A model generated the notes under the pieces. That model was not told the DNA's origin. It saw nothing but the letters and a program-made list of their open reading frames with translations, and did not search any database. From the NCBI RefSeq assembly GCF_015550595.1, contig NZ_JADNBB010000021.1:37377-101376 (forward strand): 64,000 bases of DNA, in the 5' to 3' direction. Shown here piece by piece: positions 63,234 to 64,000 of this stretch (positions are counted from its first letter, which is position 1; every line of letters starts with the position of its first letter). Origin of the DNA: Parabacteroides goldsteinii. Its GTDB lineage: Bacteria; Bacteroidota; Bacteroidia; Bacteroidales; Tannerellaceae. The translations under genes and the position numbers were made by a program.

Positions 63234-63560
63234 ATGTCAATAAAATATCAGGTGATGCGGGCTAATCTGGGAGCTGCTACCAACTGGGCTTCTGCCTGGA
63301 AGGCTTGTAAGGCATATAAAGGAGAAGGTGGTAATGAAGGTGATTGGCGTTTACCTACTCAGCGTGAACTTCTGATGATATGGATATTGTACCCTCAGTT
63401 AATCGGAAAAGGCGGCTTTACTACGTACAGCACCAACTACTACTGGAGTTCTTCGGAGTACAGCGCTAACCTCGCGTGGAACATGCTATTCATCAATGGT
63501 TTCGCGAGCAGCACCAGTAAGACTTCTTCATACTATGTTCGTTGCATCCGGGATCTTTAA
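63234..63560 (+). pseudogene. Fragment of an Lcl/DUF1566-type surface protein
   Basis: A 108-residue reading frame that matches only the C-terminal part of Lcl/DUF1566-type (fimbrillin-associated) proteins: TNWASAWKACKAY, GDWRLPTQRELLMIW, YYWSSSEYSANLAWNM and YYVRCIRDL. The usual signal peptide and N-terminal domains are missing, and the stretch before it has stop codons in all frames. A short upstream piece around 63125 encoding LNIPLTVSTYNERIS may be another remnant of the same ancestor. Probably a decayed gene or an unexpressed donor cassette. Confidence 0.65.
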
Positions 63561-64000
63561 CAATAATCTGTTTGTCAATGTAAATCACGCCCAGTCAAAT
63601 TTCCTGCTTACACATGGCGATTACTAACAAAACAAATATGTTTATAGTAAAAAAACTGTTGCTATCGGTGCAGTATCATTGTATTACCTTGTTTGGATAC
63701 TACTTCCGATAGCCCACATTCTACATTTAACTCATCTTTTATCAGATTTGAATGTTACTTTTCTCTTGAAAGAAAAGTAACCAAAAGTTCAAGGCTGCAC
63801 CGGCTTCGCTGCTACGGTGAAAGACTACGCTTGAAAAATCCGAAACTCGCTTCGCTCAAACAGCGGATTTTTCCGAGTCGCTTCGTCTTTCCCCTTCGCG
63901 GACGCTCACCCGCCGAAGGCCTGTCAGAGAACGCAAAGCGTTCTTTGGGGATGGCCGATACCGACACCTTTATAATACAACAGGTGTTTTCGACTTTAAC
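63561..64000. repeat. Structured intergenic sequence resembling a dispersed Bacteroidales repeat
   Basis: After about 63750 the sequence has many short stems, such as ACTTTTCTCTTGAAAGAAAAGT at 63762, GCTTCGCTC/CGAGTCGCTTCG and AACGCAAAGCGTT at 63934. The G+C is above that of the neighbours. The wording, e.g. AAGTAACCAAAAGTTC, is of the kind I recall as dispersed in Bacteroidales genomes; that is memory, not a search. Confidence 0.5.

Overview
The window looks like chromosomal DNA of a gut-type Bacteroidales bacterium, most likely Parabacteroides. This is inferred from recurrent TAnnTTTG -7 promoter boxes (several with a TTG about 19-22 bp upstream), lipoprotein-rich glycan enzymes (GH78, GH43, GH130, DUF1080), a pyruvoyl arginine decarboxylase, the short editing-domain-free ProS, and 4'-phosphopantothenate and cobamide genes. 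No phage, plasmid or intact insertion sequence is visible.

Layout. 1-29 kb is mostly housekeeping in short transcription units: a flotillin/NfeD pair, an AlkD-like repair protein, cobB, panB, acetyltransferase, AlaX-like editing protein, a NEW3-ABC export triad, pgk, proS, a GH78 rhamnosidase, an AAA-TOPRIM (DUF4435) ATPase, an ArnT-like glycosyltransferase, a double-DUF1080 lipoprotein, a HAD phosphatase, a C69 dipeptidase with an NhaD antiporter, nfo, thioesterase, pdaD, sodB and trxA. A tRNA-Thr/tRNA-Tyr pair (29.3-29.5 kb) is followed by a gene-free stretch bounded by inverted GATACTTTT repeats.

30-48 kb is the most unusual part, entirely on the minus strand. Reading from 48325 downward: an IclR regulator, a di-haem beta-propeller/MauG-like cytochrome, a RidA/chorismatase-like protein, an exported D-lyxose-isomerase-like cupin, a 1334-residue NPCBM/HzsA-like di-haem/SUMF1 fusion, a CcsBA cytochrome c synthase, a VOC protein, DhaK- and DhaL-type kinase subunits, an LsrF-type aldolase and a propeller lipoprotein; then, from its own promoter, an SSS transporter and a GH130 phosphorylase. 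I read it as a candidate undescribed catabolic system: periplasmic sugar handling linked to c-type cytochromes, with a cytoplasmic ketose kinase/aldolase branch. The substrate cannot be told from sequence.

48.4-55.4 kb is a TetR-TolC-HlyD-ABC efflux operon. 55.5-62.4 kb carries GH43, L-serine dehydratase, two tandem HGSNAT-like membrane proteins, cobQ and a CpsB-type phosphatase. 62.4-64 kb is repeat-rich and holds only a fragment of an Lcl/DUF1566-type protein.

A second cross-cutting observation is a set of three intergenic arrays (11.27, 21.68 and 51.51 kb) that differ in sequence but share one geometry: 16-18 bp palindromic units repeated at exactly 22 bp, each lying just 3' of a gene.
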